Assembly (NCBI GenBank): GCA_944739405.2
Contig: OX123182.2
Location: forward strand, 95,286,051-95,350,050
DNA: 64,000 nt
Origin: Euclidia mi
Taxonomy: Eukaryota; Arthropoda; Insecta; Lepidoptera; Erebidae
Direction: 5' to 3'
The translations under genes were made by a program, and so were the position numbers. The notes below the pieces were generated by a model. That model was given only the letters and a program-made list of their open reading frames with translations, did no database searches and had not been told where the DNA came from. Below, one piece after another: positions 20,668-31,221 of the stretch; the first letter of the stretch is position 1; each line of letters begins with the position of its first letter.

Positions 20668-21185
20668 ATGGATAGTATTTATATAATTATTACACAAACT
20701 TGTATTTAAACGGAATCTATATTTTTTTGTTTCAAATGGGTACTCAGTAGCACATAATAATGAAGCGTCACAGCATTTTTTTAACTTTAAGCTAATCTCA
20801 CGTGTTTTGTATTTTTTAATAACACTGTTATTTTTCACGTGATCTAAAATTATCAAATCCTGCTTCACGATATTTTCGTTTTGCAAACTATCAAGTATAT
20901 ATGGGCGCAAATTAATATATAATGATTATATTGCTACGAAAATGTTAATAATATTTAAGATTGATATTTAAATAACTATTTGTGAACACAGAACTGAGAA
21001 CTTCACTACTTTAGAATATTAGACACTGTATTGACTGCTTCACTGTTTTATAAATATTGGGTATTTAATTTATCGCTTAATAATTAAGATAACTCCAGAA
21101 ACTTTCAAAGTAAAATCAATTAGTATTAAAATATAACATTATTCTGATACTTTTATGTTAACGATAATAAATAACCTGCGCTTAT
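20668..21185. other. No gene seen
   Basis: AT-rich; an 81-codon minus frame has no recognisable motif. Confidence 0.4.
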
Positions 21186-21189
21186 ATTT

Positions 21190-21510
21190 ACATCCTGTTG
21201 ATAGCGCCATCTGTTGCGAATGTTGTAAAGCAGCGTTTGATTATTACGATAGATTTGTTATTCGTATAAAATAAATCATAATTATGGTGTTGTGCAATAT
21301 TCATAACAATATTAATGTTGATTTTTGATAATTAATTGTACAGTAATTTCAATTATATGTTGAAAAGGAAGTGGCAGTTGTTAACATTAAGTGTAGTGAC
21401 GGTTAGTTTATAAAAAGGATTGTAGGTCACATTTTAATTCAATTCTGTGCTAGAAATCGTCTGAAAATAAACCAAGTAATATTACGTGAGTCTTTTTATT
21501 ATAATGGAAT
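21190..21510 (+). repeat. Possible solo LTR or LTR fragment
   Basis: The phrase 'gatagcgccatctgttg' near 21203 is common in lepidopteran LTRs. A TATA-like 'tataaaaag' lies at about 21409 and an AATAAA at about 21465, in the order expected of an LTR. No second LTR, internal coding region or target duplication was found, so this is a weak call. Confidence 0.25.
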
Positions 21511-22134
21511 CTGGACTGGACACGATAACCCTGGCGTATCGCCGACATATACGTGAATTCATAGCAATGTTCTTTTTCATCAGACGTTTAGAACGTTGTC
21601 TTAAATAGGTAATTAATTTTTAACAAACGTCTTTTAACAAGCTGCTCAAGGTGAAAAACTTCTTTTTGTAGTTTTTCTATTGTACGTAAGTGTTTAGCGC
21701 ACACGATTTTCATCGCTTCTGTACCTACTGGCGGAGAAATTGTAACTAACGTAGGCGCTTTAGTGCTGGTTGTCGGAGAAACAGAAGATGTCTCATTTAT
21801 GGAAGGCGCACGCGTACACTAAAGAAAGAAAAAAGCCACGTTTTAATGCAAAGCAGTATATTAAAATAAATAAGCATACCCTTTGTGTTTGCCACCCTAG
21901 CAATCACTGATGATACCTGAAGCTTGATTTATAGGCCAAAGCCGATTGATAAAAAGTACCTTACACCTTTTTCTGTACTCCCATTACTCCCAGCAACGTG
22001 CATTGAACTTTTTATGATCGATTGAGTAGTCAAAATGTGAAAGCTTAACAAATAAATAAATTCACTTATATTTATAATAGGTATTAGTAAGGATATAGTA
22101 AAACTATGAAATGAGTGGATGTCGTCTAACAGCC
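21511..22134. other. No gene seen
   Basis: No recognisable frame or repeat. Confidence 0.4.
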
Positions 22135-22292
22135 TGGCCACGAACGGCCGCGACACGCTGAGCGACAAGCGATTTCAATGTTCATGCCGCTCTCTATTCT
22201 GCCGCCGGCGCTGTCACCTCGGTGCAGAACTAAACTGCACAAATAAACATCGAAATCGCTTGTCGCTTAGCGTGTCGTGGCTTTTCGTGGCA
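22135..22292. mobile_element. Small MITE with ~44-bp terminal inverted repeats
   Basis: The left end 'ggccgcgacacgctgagcga' and the reverse complement of the right end 'agccacgacacgctaagcga' belong to arms (about 22135-22180 and 22250-22292) that match with few differences. About 70 bp of GC-rich spacer lie between. No coding capacity. I could not fix a target duplication, so the superfamily is unassigned. Confidence 0.75.
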
Positions 22293-22335
22293 ACAGTGTA
22301 ACTGCAGGTAGCTGGCTGAATATTGTTTATAACAT

Positions 22336-22540
22336 ACAAACATAGGCTCACGCCTGTTTCCCCGAAGGGGTAGACAGAGGCATATTAAACGCCCACTTTT
22401 TGCCAGACTTTTGATCCCACGTAATAGGTGGCGAGCCTAATGTTTTGTTTGCCCGAGCCTCATCCGTTGATAAGCAGGTACACCACTTGCAGGTGAGGTT
22501 GGCTTGGGACCCTACGTTCTTGGTGGGAACCCTATGCACT
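22336..22540 (-). mobile_element. SINE type 2, copy 1
   Basis: Minus-strand reading starts near 'gtgcatagggttccca' and continues with 'ccaagccaacctcacctgca', 'ggctcgccacctattacgtg' and 'tttttgccagac' (plus-strand form) to the 'aggcgtgagcctatg' end. It matches 24768-24994. The head differs from the tRNA-like SINEs at 3579 and 20245, but the 3' half is related. No coding capacity. Confidence 0.8.
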
Positions 22541-23829
22541 GATAATAAAATTGTAGAAAATATTAAAATTAAATTATTTCTTTGGTCGAGACATCGAATG
22601 GAGCCCAAGATCCGACTCCTGTTTGGCGCTGCTACCCTAATAAAAGTAAAAGCAAGTAATTATTTAAACACTCACACTGATACGTTTAGAATGGAGGAGT
22701 AATGTTGGCACAGAATTTTCTTTTAGTCTGCGCCATCTGTCATTACTATAAAAACATTCCGCAGTAAAATGCTTGGAACAAATTCTATGGTGCTTTCTAG
22801 GCACCCAATTTTCTCCACGACATACTGCAGCAATCCATTTATTTTATAAATCTTTATCACGTGCACAAAGAATCTAGAAAATAACGAGATAAAAATATAC
22901 GGTGAATAGACATATCGATAAGATTTCTTACAACACTTGAAAAGTCGATATAAATATTATGCGGCTAAATTCAAAATCATGATAGAACTAAACAGTACGT
23001 AAATAAATATGATATTAAATTGAATTTAAAATGAAATGAATAAATATGTAAATATACTGTTACATCCCAATAAACTTCACTATTTAAACTTTGAAACAAA
23101 TACTGATAAAGCGTTAAATTAAATTCCAACCACTAGTTTGCGATGAATATTAATTTGAAACAATATGCACATGTGTACGTAGTAGTTTAACATTTCTGCA
23201 AACTGTTAATTCAGTTAGAACTAATTGTATTAGTAGCATAGCATTTGGCATTATTGAAAATTGTACAGTATTTTATTTTAATATATATTTAAAATATTTA
23301 TGTATTTTATTCGTAACGCAACCGAGGCAATAAGTTCTCTCTTTAATCATAAAGACCTTACCCTCCTATGCATCGCGCAGTCGGATCAAAATTCAAGTGC
23401 TTAACAATATTTTATGTGTGATCTTGGTATCAAACAAGGCCAAATTGATCTAGGATTGTAAGCTTATTACAAAATATATTTTTTTGTTACACTGAACTTC
23501 AATAGCAAGTTTTATAAGTGGATATAACATTGTCTTGTTGTTTTTGTTGCCGATCGATACAATTGTTTTTGTTGTGGTAGCTAAGTACAAAATTATCCAG
23601 TAGGTTGTCCCCCAGAAATGAGGGCTCCTAAAGAGATACCGAAATTGCCGAGACAGCATTCCAGTTAATCAATCTTCATTTGTAGTATCCAAAATTTGTA
23701 TATAGCTAGCAGACGCCATTAAGTCAGGATAGAAAGGGAACGAGAACCAACGTCATCTTTTTATGAGTGCACTACATTATTATAGATGTTAGAATATACC
23801 TAGCAAATGATATTAAGTAGTAACATCAC
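22541..23829. other. No gene seen
   Basis: AT-rich sequence up to the left target duplication (23830-23837) of the Mutator-like element. No recognisable frame. Confidence 0.45.
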
Positions 23830-23837
23830 AGTAGGCA

Positions 23838-23931
23838 GAGTTATTCGTCAACTGGCGCGTGTAAAACTCGCGCGTGCGCGCGAGTTGGCACCTTCTGGTT
23901 TTACCTATTTTTTTTGTCGTCAACTCGCTCG
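23838..23931 (+). repeat. Left terminal inverted repeat of the MULE
   Basis: Begins 'gagttattcgtcaactggcg' and contains an inner palindrome centred on 'actcgcgcgtgcgcgcgagt', a possible transposase-binding region. Confidence 0.95.
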
Positions 23932-24069
23932 CGCATATAAAGTACAGTCAAATAAAAACGGATTGAAACCAAGAACTATAAATAGCTAACTATTGACCGC
24001 AGCTTCACCTGCGCTGGCTGATTCGGGTTAGACGACGTATTAAGCAATAATAAAAAAAAAATATAACAT

Positions 24070-24692
24070 TGCAAAACAATTTTAGCAAATCCTAATTTGA
24101 CAGTCCTGTGCGATGGTACTTTTAAATTTTGTTTAATCCCTTTTCAGCAGTTGTACACCCTACATGTAGATTTAGGAAGTAGTAAAACTCATAACAATAT
24201 TATACCTGTCATATATGCGTTGTTGCCTAACAAAACAAGAGTAACATTCGAAATTTTGTTTCGCCTTATAAAAAGTCAAATTCCGCAGTTTGATCCTAAA
24301 ATAGTTATACTTGACTTCGAGAAGGCTGCAATGTTGGCAGTTAAAGGTATATTCCCCGAAACAAAAATCAGCGGCTGTTTCTTCCATTTCTCAGAAGCTT
24401 GTTGCGAAAAGCTGATGAAATGGGACTAACAAAATCTGCTCTGTGTAGGAAACTTATAAAGAGGTGTATTGTTTTGGCACATTTGCCCAAAGAAGCTGTT
24501 GAGAGTGGTTGGTTATTTAATATGTCTCAGAGTCCGATTGATAAAAATATTTGTAAATTCAATGATTATTTTGTAGAGACTTGGTTAGATAAGAGTTCAT
24601 TTTTTGCCGACAAATGGTCTTGCAATAATATACACCACCGCACTACAAATACGGTCGAGAGCTGGCATTCTATTGTAAATAAAAAAAAATAG
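24070..24692 (+). pseudogene. MULE transposase, truncated and frameshifted
   Basis: The catalytic domain is split over two frames. Frame 1 (about 24070-24429, no ATG) has 'CDGTFK' (first Asp), 'FQQLYTLHV', 'IIPVIYALLPNK', 'ILDFEKAA' (second Asp) and the 'GCFFHF' box. Frame 2 (to 24692) continues with 'ADEMGLTKS', 'LAHLP' and 'RTTNTVESWHS', whose Glu is the third acidic residue. A single shift near 24400-24415 separates them. All three acidic residues are present. The N-terminal FLYWCH-type or other zinc-finger region is missing. Further C-terminal homology resumes after the SINE (about 25008-25134). Confidence 0.88.
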
Positions 24693-24767
24693 TTAACCTA
24701 AAAGTATAGCACATTTTTTTACCATCTTACAAAATGAAGATAATTACTATCTATCATTATATTTAAA

Positions 24768-24994
24768 TGTGCATAGGGTTCCCATTAAGAACTTAGGATC
24801 CCAAGCCAACCTCACCTGCAAGTGGTGCACCTGCCGATCAACGGACGAGGCTCTGGCAAACAAAAATTATCCCGATAAGCGACAATTGGCTCGCCACCTA
24901 TTACGTCGGATCAAAACACTGGCAAAAAGTGGGCGTTTAATATGCCTCTGCCTACCCCTTCGAGGAAAGAGGCGTGAGTCTATGTATGTGTATG
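24768..24994 (+). mobile_element. SINE type 2 inserted in the MULE, 13-bp duplication
   Basis: A perfect duplication 'cattatatttaaa' flanks it (24755-24767 and 24995-25007). It starts 'tgtgcatagggttccc', passes through 'caacctcacctgcaagtggt' and ends 'ggcgtgagtctatgtatgtg'. It interrupts the C-terminal part of the MULE frame and so inserted after the transposase did. Confidence 0.95.
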
Positions 24995-25007
24995 CATTAT
25001 ATTTAAA

Positions 25008-25134
25008 AGGGTCTAATATAACTGCAAAATTAAAAGAAACCTGCGCTATTGATGAACACATTAACTTCACCATTAACGAATTTATCCACGGAGTTATAAG
25101 TATTGATTTATGCATCGAACTTCTAATCTTGTGA
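25008..25134 (+). pseudogene. MULE transposase C-terminal end after the SINE
   Basis: The short frame 'AKLKETCAIDEHINFTINEF' and the following 'IHGVISIDLCIELL' stop at 25132-25134. It is in the right place, and of the right character, to be the tail of the interrupted transposase. The match is short. Confidence 0.5.
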
Positions 25135-25420
25135 TTTTTATATATTTAGTAGATAGTACATACTGTTTGTTATAAAAAATATTTATTACAAACCCTAATC
25201 TGTGATTTTTTATAGCTCCTAAGAATGTTGAAAAATAATTATTTTAGATAGTACTAATTGTTACAAAAATTATTAACAACAAACCCTAATCTTTGATTTT
25301 TTTATAGCTACTAGGACTGATGAGAAATAGTTATTTTTATAGTACTGTTTGTTATGAAAATTATTTACAACAAACCCTAATCTGTGATTTCTATTGCTCC
25401 TAAGACCGATGAGATTATTA
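25128..25420 (+). repeat. ~90-bp tandem repeat, about 3 units
   Basis: Units begin with 'acaaaccctaatctgtgatt' or close variants at about 25190, 25281 and 25371, with a partial unit before the first. The units share 'tagctcctaagan' and 'gtactgtttgttat'. It lies in the non-coding 3' part of the MULE. Confidence 0.85.
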
Positions 25421-25704
25421 GCCAAATTATACTTGTTGTCACACACATACTTTTTTTTTAAGTTTTTCACACTTACCTTTTTATTTTCACATTTCGGTTT
25501 TAAATAATATAGATGATAATAAGGAAAATGCTTCACTGGCAAATTGTGATATTGTTAACTGTTTTTATTTGTTTTAGACAATTTACAAAATATTTATTAA
25601 GTCATATTTTTGACTTATTGTGATATGATGATATGTGATATTGTTGATAATTATTAGTTATACATAAACAGTTTGACATTAGTGCCATGTTGATTTATAT
25701 GATA

Positions 25705-25914
25705 CTAAAGGACGCCAGCAGCCACGGCTGCATTTTTTTTTAATTTACCCGTTTTGGCTGATCCCGTGGGAATTTCGGGAAATCCCTTCTTAGTGCACCC
25801 CTACGGTCCCCAAGGAATGCCATACGTGCCAAATTTCAGCTTCCTGTGCCCAATAATTTCGGCTGTAGCGTGTCTGTCAGTCAGTCAGTAACGCAAGGAT
25901 TTTATATATTAAGA
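25705..25914 (-). mobile_element. Non-autonomous Helitron, copy 1
   Basis: On the minus strand it begins 'tcttaatatataaaatcctt' preceded by A, and ends 'ctggcgtcctttag' followed by T. It has the typical 'cccgtgggaatttcgggaaa' box (plus-strand form). A hairpin-forming 'gcagccgtggctgc' stands just before the end, as expected of a Helitron 3' terminus. The end is TTAG where the second copy (42357-46920) has the canonical CTAG. Confidence 0.8.
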
Positions 25915-25939
25915 TATTTAAAATTTAAACTTAGTCGTA

Positions 25940-26197
25940 CTATCATCCTCCCACCCTTTTCCCAATTTATTTGGGGTTGGCGCAGTATGTCTTCACCTTC
26001 CATACTTTTCTGTTACTCATTATCTTGTCAATTACCCCTTTTTTCATATCCTCTCTCACACACTTCATCCATCTTTTCTTTGGCCTTCCAAAGAGACTTC
26101 TGCATCTATCAATATTCATACTTATTACTTTCTTACCCTCATGCGTTTCTTCTCTTCTCATAGCGTGTCCAAACCAAGCCAAACGATTCACTTTCAA
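25940..26197 (-). pseudogene. RTE-type LINE C-terminal fragment
   Basis: A minus-strand frame reads 'RLAWFGHAMRREETHEGKKV', 'GRPKKRWMKCVREDM' and ends 'CANPK'. This is the conserved C-terminal tail of RTE-like LINE polymerases. No polymerase domain is present. It lies inside the MULE and so inserted later, or was captured. Confidence 0.75.
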
Positions 26198-26328
26198 CTT
26201 TCTATCAATGGTGCCACTTTTAAACTTCCTCTAACATATAATTTCTTATACATCTAAACTGGATCTATATTACATTCTTTAAGACGTTTTTGTAGCTGAC
26301 TGTACATCGATACATCAGATTTTTGGAT

Positions 26329-26422
26329 CGAGCGAGTTGACGACAAAAAAAATTGGTAAAACCAGAAGGTGCCAACTCGCGCGCACGCGCGAGTTTTACA
26401 CGCGCCAGTTGACGAATAACTC
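26329..26422 (-). repeat. Right terminal inverted repeat of the MULE
   Basis: Reverse complement of 23838-23931 over 94 bp with one visible mismatch ('taccaattt' versus 'tacctattt'). Confidence 0.95.
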
Positions 26423-26430
26423 AGTAGGCA

Positions 26431-28421
26431 CTACCCAAGCAACTGGCAAAACCTATAAATAATAATACGTGTATACCGATTCCAAGCTCATATTAACACC
26501 CACCGCGGAAAACGGAGAAAACGCGTTTGTATATTTTATTATTACCTTCTCAAGATATAAGAAAACAAGTTGCAGAGAAATATTTGCTCTTAATAACTTC
26601 TGACGGGCGTGACGTATGAGTACACTCGCTACCTCACTATTAATTACTCCTGCCTATGTGCAGCGGAGACAAATATGGTTTAACGGCATGAGAATTTAAA
26701 GTTAATAATGTTTACTTACTGGTTCATATACTAGGAGAATTGAACATTAAGGGTGATTGGCGGTTGAATAAATGAGCCTTAGAAAACGCTAGTTAGAACA
26801 ACAAGATAAACAAAATTACTAATAATAGAGTTCCCCATATACGTTTCGACAGCGTCGTGATATTATGTTTATCCTAATCAGGAGGGATTCTATTTCCTTT
26901 CGGGCATGGATATAAGCCATTGTCTAGAACGAAAAAGTCTGGAGCACTGTCTCCTTATGTGTAGTTGCATAGAGATAGCGGAGCGGAAGAGGCTCATCTA
27001 GGCCGAAATTTAAAGTAGAAGTTGAGAGCGCCACCGAGCTTTTAACGCATAAGAAAGAAAAGAGTTATCAGGTGACGTGAATATAGGGCCTCACAATATA
27101 TGCGGATTCTTACTAGAGTAACTAGGTAATACGTTTTCTGCAATATTCTAATTCGTTTCGCTGCATATTTGAGTATCAACCTAATGCTATTCACTTAACG
27201 CTGTACTAACGACCCAAGATCCTTCTGCAAAGCAATAAATTCAGTTATAAAGTGAATGTAAGTACTGTTTTATGTTGTCATGGATACTGCCTTTTATTTA
27301 CCGTGACTTTATGGGATGTTAGCCGTCCCAAAATTTATAACGCGCTCAAATTATGGAATCTGGTTCGGCTTGTTGTAATTTTCTTGTAATTACCGACGCT
27401 GTTTGGATTGAGAGATAAGTACACAAATGCTATTTTGGATTTTGCTTGGTGTGGTATACTTCAAAGGAAAATTAATTATTGGTAGCTTAACCCTTGAGTT
27501 ACAAACACGATTGAAAATCGCAAGAGTTAAGGGGCTGAATGTTACCAATGACATAGAACATAGCCTCTTTATCGCCTCCGTAAAGTGTGAAAAGGATACA
27601 GCTACTGTACTGTAGTTATTAAAAATCATAATGAAAAATATAATGATTAGTTTTTTTAATAGAAGTCTCAATTTACATTTGTCAGTGTATGGTAACGAAT
27701 ACTATGAAATTGTTTTGGGACAAGACAATAAGGCGGCCTGTCACTTCGAGGAAAGCTATGTTCTGTCAAAGTTGGTTACATTAGTAACCGTACCCCGGGC
27801 TCCTTGGTGCCAAGTGTTGGATGCAACTGTGATAGCATAGGGTGATAAGTGTGATAACTCATTGATCTCATCGTACTTAATCCCCCTACTTCCATGAAGC
27901 AAGGGTTCAAGTGAACACCTCATCTCAATATTTTGCAAAAAGTGTTGTAGATTCAATTCCCAAACTAGTCAAAAATCATGTATATTTATTCATAATATCT
28001 GAATGTTATATGAGTCAAATGCTGTATCTTAAATGAGTCGAAATATTAAATCAAAATGAATAACATTCTTCCTTTTGAGTTCTATTTATAAAATCGACTT
28101 TATTTTAAATGAAATTAAACGTGGCTTCACAAAAGCTACCGGGTAAATGTTTTAATTAATTAAAATTTTTGTTCAATTAGAATCGTCTTGGTTTACTCAG
28201 GACCCTTTTCTGGTGTAATTAAAACTAACGATTTGTCGGGAATTTAATTGCCAAGGGTGTCGAGGAATTTGGTTCAGACAAAAACACAACAAGGAAATTA
28301 TTTTAAGGTATGATGGATTTATATGTACTGTTTAAGGTCTTCTAAAACATTAACGTTTTTTTTGCATATTTGATTGTTTCCAAAGCGTTTACGGCACTTT
28401 GTGTCTTTTATAAACTTATCC
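26431..28421. other. No gene confirmed
   Basis: Two kilobases of AT-rich sequence. Open frames at 27427-27615 (+), 27631-27840 (+) and 27390-27671 (-) overlap one another and show no motif I recognise. No repeat shared with the rest of the window was seen. Confidence 0.4.
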
Positions 28422-28430
28422 GTAGAAGCC

Positions 28431-28717
28431 ACATCATCATCAGCAGATCTGTATATTAGTGTCCCACAGCTGGGCACGGACCTCTTCTTACTTTGCTGGC
28501 TGAGTGCAGTTGGCTGACTTCACATGTGCTTCGAGAACATCTTCGATAATTCTCAGACATGCAGGTCACGATGTTTCCTTCGCCATTTAGCAAGCGGTAA
28601 TTAATCATTTAATCCGCAATTAACTTCCAGAATTCATAGGTGCGTGCCGTGGATTCGAACACGAAACTCTCTGCGCAGCTATCTGTCGGTATCTCAACTA
28701 GGCTATCGCTGCTTCTT
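28431..28717 (-). mobile_element. Lepidopteran tRNA-headed SINE, copy 3
   Basis: Reverse orientation of the SINE at 6354-6664: it starts (plus strand) with CATCATCAT, passes 'acgatgtttccttcgcca', and ends with 'gattcgaac' (B box) and 'ggctatcgctgc'. Target duplication 'gtagaagcc' at 28422-28430 and 28718-28726. Confidence 0.9.
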
Positions 28718-29149
28718 GTAGAAGCCTAAGAAGTATATGTGTATTCGTTCATGAGAAACGTCATATGGGTGATTTACCTGGGATATGATTTGTTTATAAT
28801 CTCTGCCTGAAATTAAAGAGGTCAAAGACAATTTAGGAAACTAATGCATTGTTCAGAGCTACAGAAACTTGTAAATTAGTATTACTTACCTAGCCGTACA
28901 TTTTAAAATATATTATGTGTTGACATTAACATCACGTTATTCGAATAAGAACTTACGTCTTGTGTGGTTTTATGAACATATATATGTATGTCGTTAAATC
29001 CTATAGCAATGACATCCAGTCTAGGTGCCAAATGTTTCTAGGATGCACAGTTACGTAAATCCTTTTAAATTGCAACACTTGCATATATGCATAAATTATC
29101 GCATGAGCAATATATGCATAAATTGGTTGAATGAATGTTAATTATTTAT

Positions 29150-29399
29150 AGACTCACGCCTGTATCCCTGAAGGTGTACGCAGAAGTCTAATATTTCACC
29201 CACATTTCGCAATGAATTTTTAGGTCCCACGTAATAGGGAGCGAACCTATTGCTGTTACTGGGCACGTCACCAGACTACGTGCTGCTACTTCGGAAAAAA
29301 ACAAGTAACACTTTTGTCCCACCCGGGAATCGAACCCGGGACCTCCGATCAGCAGTCGCATACGCTATCCACTGGACCTCGGAGGTCGGCAGTTACGTA
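29150..29399 (-). mobile_element. tRNA-headed SINE inside the dispersed repeat
   Basis: Minus-strand head 'gtccagtggatagcg' (A-box-like) and 'gggttcgattcccgggt' (B box), with the tail 'cgcctgtatccctgaagg' (plus form) of the 3579-type SINEs. The flanks look duplicated over about 70-100 bp: about 29048-29148 on the left and about 29400-29466 on the right both run 'cagttacgtaaat...tgcataaatt...gaatgaatgt'. The copy at 52 kb has this segment only once. Confidence 0.85.
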
Positions 29400-29488
29400 A
29401 ATTCTTTTTAATCGCAGTACTTGCATTTATATGCATAAATTGTTTGAATGAATGTAAATTATATTAAGATTTTAAGTATGCAATATAT

Positions 29489-29675
29489 CTATCTACTATG
29501 ATAAACGTAAAACTTTGTGAGGAAGGATGCCCGCATATTTGTTAGTTTCCGCATATGTTTTTTTTTTTATGAACTTTGCAATATTATAGTTTACTTATAC
29601 ATTAGAATAACACATAGGCTTTATTTTCTTGCTATAACCGACACCCACGCAAACGAAGCCGTGGGAAAGCCCTAG
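29489..29675 (+). mobile_element. Helitron-like non-autonomous segment
   Basis: Begins 'tactatgataaacg' and ends 'gaagccgtgggaaagccctag' region with CTAG followed by T. The 'acgaagccgtggg...CTAG' end is typical of short lepidopteran Helitrons. Its partner is 52726-52942. Confidence 0.5.
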
Positions 29676-30054
29676 TTCTGCTATAACTTAATATGCATCT
29701 CCACCAAATTACAAAATTCCGTCACGTCACCGCAGAACCGCTACTTAGTTATCAGTATATCTCTAATTTACAATTTCGGGACAAAGTATCAGCCATTGAC
29801 CTTTGTCATTCATCAACTTGCAGACGGGAAAGTGAAAAACACAGCTATAGAGACTTTAAAATGTATCAGTTACAGAGCTTTTGAGTGAGTCGGCAGAATT
29901 CATTCTGGGGCTTATAGCGTGACTTGACATGCCGCCGTTTGAAATAGCACGTTCGAAGAGGTCACTATTTGGAAGGGTGACGACTTGTGTTGAATTTATT
30001 TTTGAGCATTACCGTGCTTTAGAAGACATGTGAAGCCGACGATCCCGATATTTT

Positions 30055-30520
30055 TTAATTGCTTACATTTGAAGGCCGAAAAAGTCTTCATTCCCCGTCG
30101 TTGTTGATCAGGCAGCCATCCTGGGTAGGATTAAGGAGTTACCATATTTTCACTATTCCCACTGGGTCTCCCAACATTTTGCCGCACACCCCACGCTTTC
30201 CGTAAGCACCTCTAATTATGCCACGCTCGCTTCAAAAACCAAATAAACTTGACATCACCCAGGGGAAGTATCTTTTTAGCCATAACACTACTCTGCTTAA
30301 CGGCTGAAATAGGGACCAACATACGTAAGATCAACAAAATTGGCACCCTTTTATTTTAGTGTCAATTAAAATAAGTTTAGGATAACAGAATTATCACCGT
30401 CTTGACACGTGTCTTTTATTTTTAGCAACGAGACAACAAAGAACAAATTCGCTTCTAAAGTTCCAATTAGGATAATAGCTTACAAGATTAAGAATTAATT
30501 TTGCTGAAATATAAAAGAAA
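30055..30520 (-). repeat. ~470-bp repeat, inverted relative to 54650-55140
   Basis: The minus strand here aligns with the plus strand at 54650-55140 ('aatcttgtaagctattatcc', 'cgtgtcaagac', 'aactccttaatcctacccag', 'atcaacaacga'). In one frame both contain a basic peptide pattern KRYF.WV..SLFGF, interrupted here by a TGA. Nature unknown. Confidence 0.75.
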
Positions 30521-31221
30521 AGTTTATTCGAGAGCTCTGAAGACCAAGAGATCATAATATTAAATTCCATGAATATCTTTGAATTTTGAAATTCGTAATG
30601 TAACGTAAATAATATTATGATGTATGTGTATCTTCTTAGATAAAATTTCATAATATTATATTAGAGGAAGGTATACCCAGAAGAGAGCTAGGTGTAAGTA
30701 AAAAAAATCATTTTAATGCAAAAAAGGCTTGTCGATGCCGTTTCGGTTTTAATGAGTGTACTGTTAAAATGTGATATATAATTCAACCAGATACCGGCCT
30801 GTTTTTGAAACCATTTCTGTAGACGCCGATACTAGCGGAAAACGTTCAAAACTTTCCGTCATACCGCTCTTTCTCAACAGCTAGAAGTCAATTAGGACAC
30901 ACGTAAGTGGCTAACTACCTTAAGTAGGTAGCTTCATAAGTTCTCGGAGGATTTAAGATTTAAGGACCACCACGTCCGATTCAATCTGCCACGGAATCAA
31001 TCTTAAAAGTGTTTTAAGTGGTCGCTTCACTGTTCGGCACTGCGCTGAGTATTGTTCGGTTGAACCCGACATGACAACACAATTTGTGCGACCCACAATT
31101 TGTTGTTTCGAACCTGCACTTTGTGTCCGTAGACTGAATGTTTGTAAAGTCCTCTTCTACGCAATATACTCCACTATTTTTTAATAAGTACAAAAAGTTT
31201 AAGGACATATTAGCGAAGACA
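30521..31221. other. No gene seen
   Basis: No recognisable frame or repeat apart from the start of the duplicated block. Confidence 0.4.

Larger units (their letters stand above)
23838..26422 (+). mobile_element. Mutator-like DNA transposon (MULE)
   Basis: Bounded by 94-bp terminal inverted repeats (23838-23931 and 26329-26422) differing at about one base, and by an 8-bp duplication 'agtaggca' (23830-23837 and 26423-26430). It carries a MULE transposase remnant, and 8-9-bp duplications with long inverted repeats fit that superfamily. The interior holds later arrivals: a SINE (24768-24994), a ~90-bp tandem repeat, a Helitron (25705-25914) and an RTE fragment (25940-26197). Near-identical ends suggest recent mobility, while the broken transposase means this copy would need one in trans. 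Confidence 0.95.
28795..29960 (+). repeat. Dispersed ~1-kb repeat, copy 1
   Basis: Matches 52385-53205 in the same orientation, for example 'gacattcagtctaggtgcca' or close variants, 'gataaacgtaaaactttgtg' and 'ttccgtcacgtcaccgcaga'. This copy is longer because a SINE has inserted at 29150-29399. Its inner part (29489-29675) looks like a Helitron. Confidence 0.9.

Noticed and set aside
27390..27840. Possible small host gene
   Set aside because: Three overlapping short frames on both strands, no motif, no splice or promoter support that I could defend.
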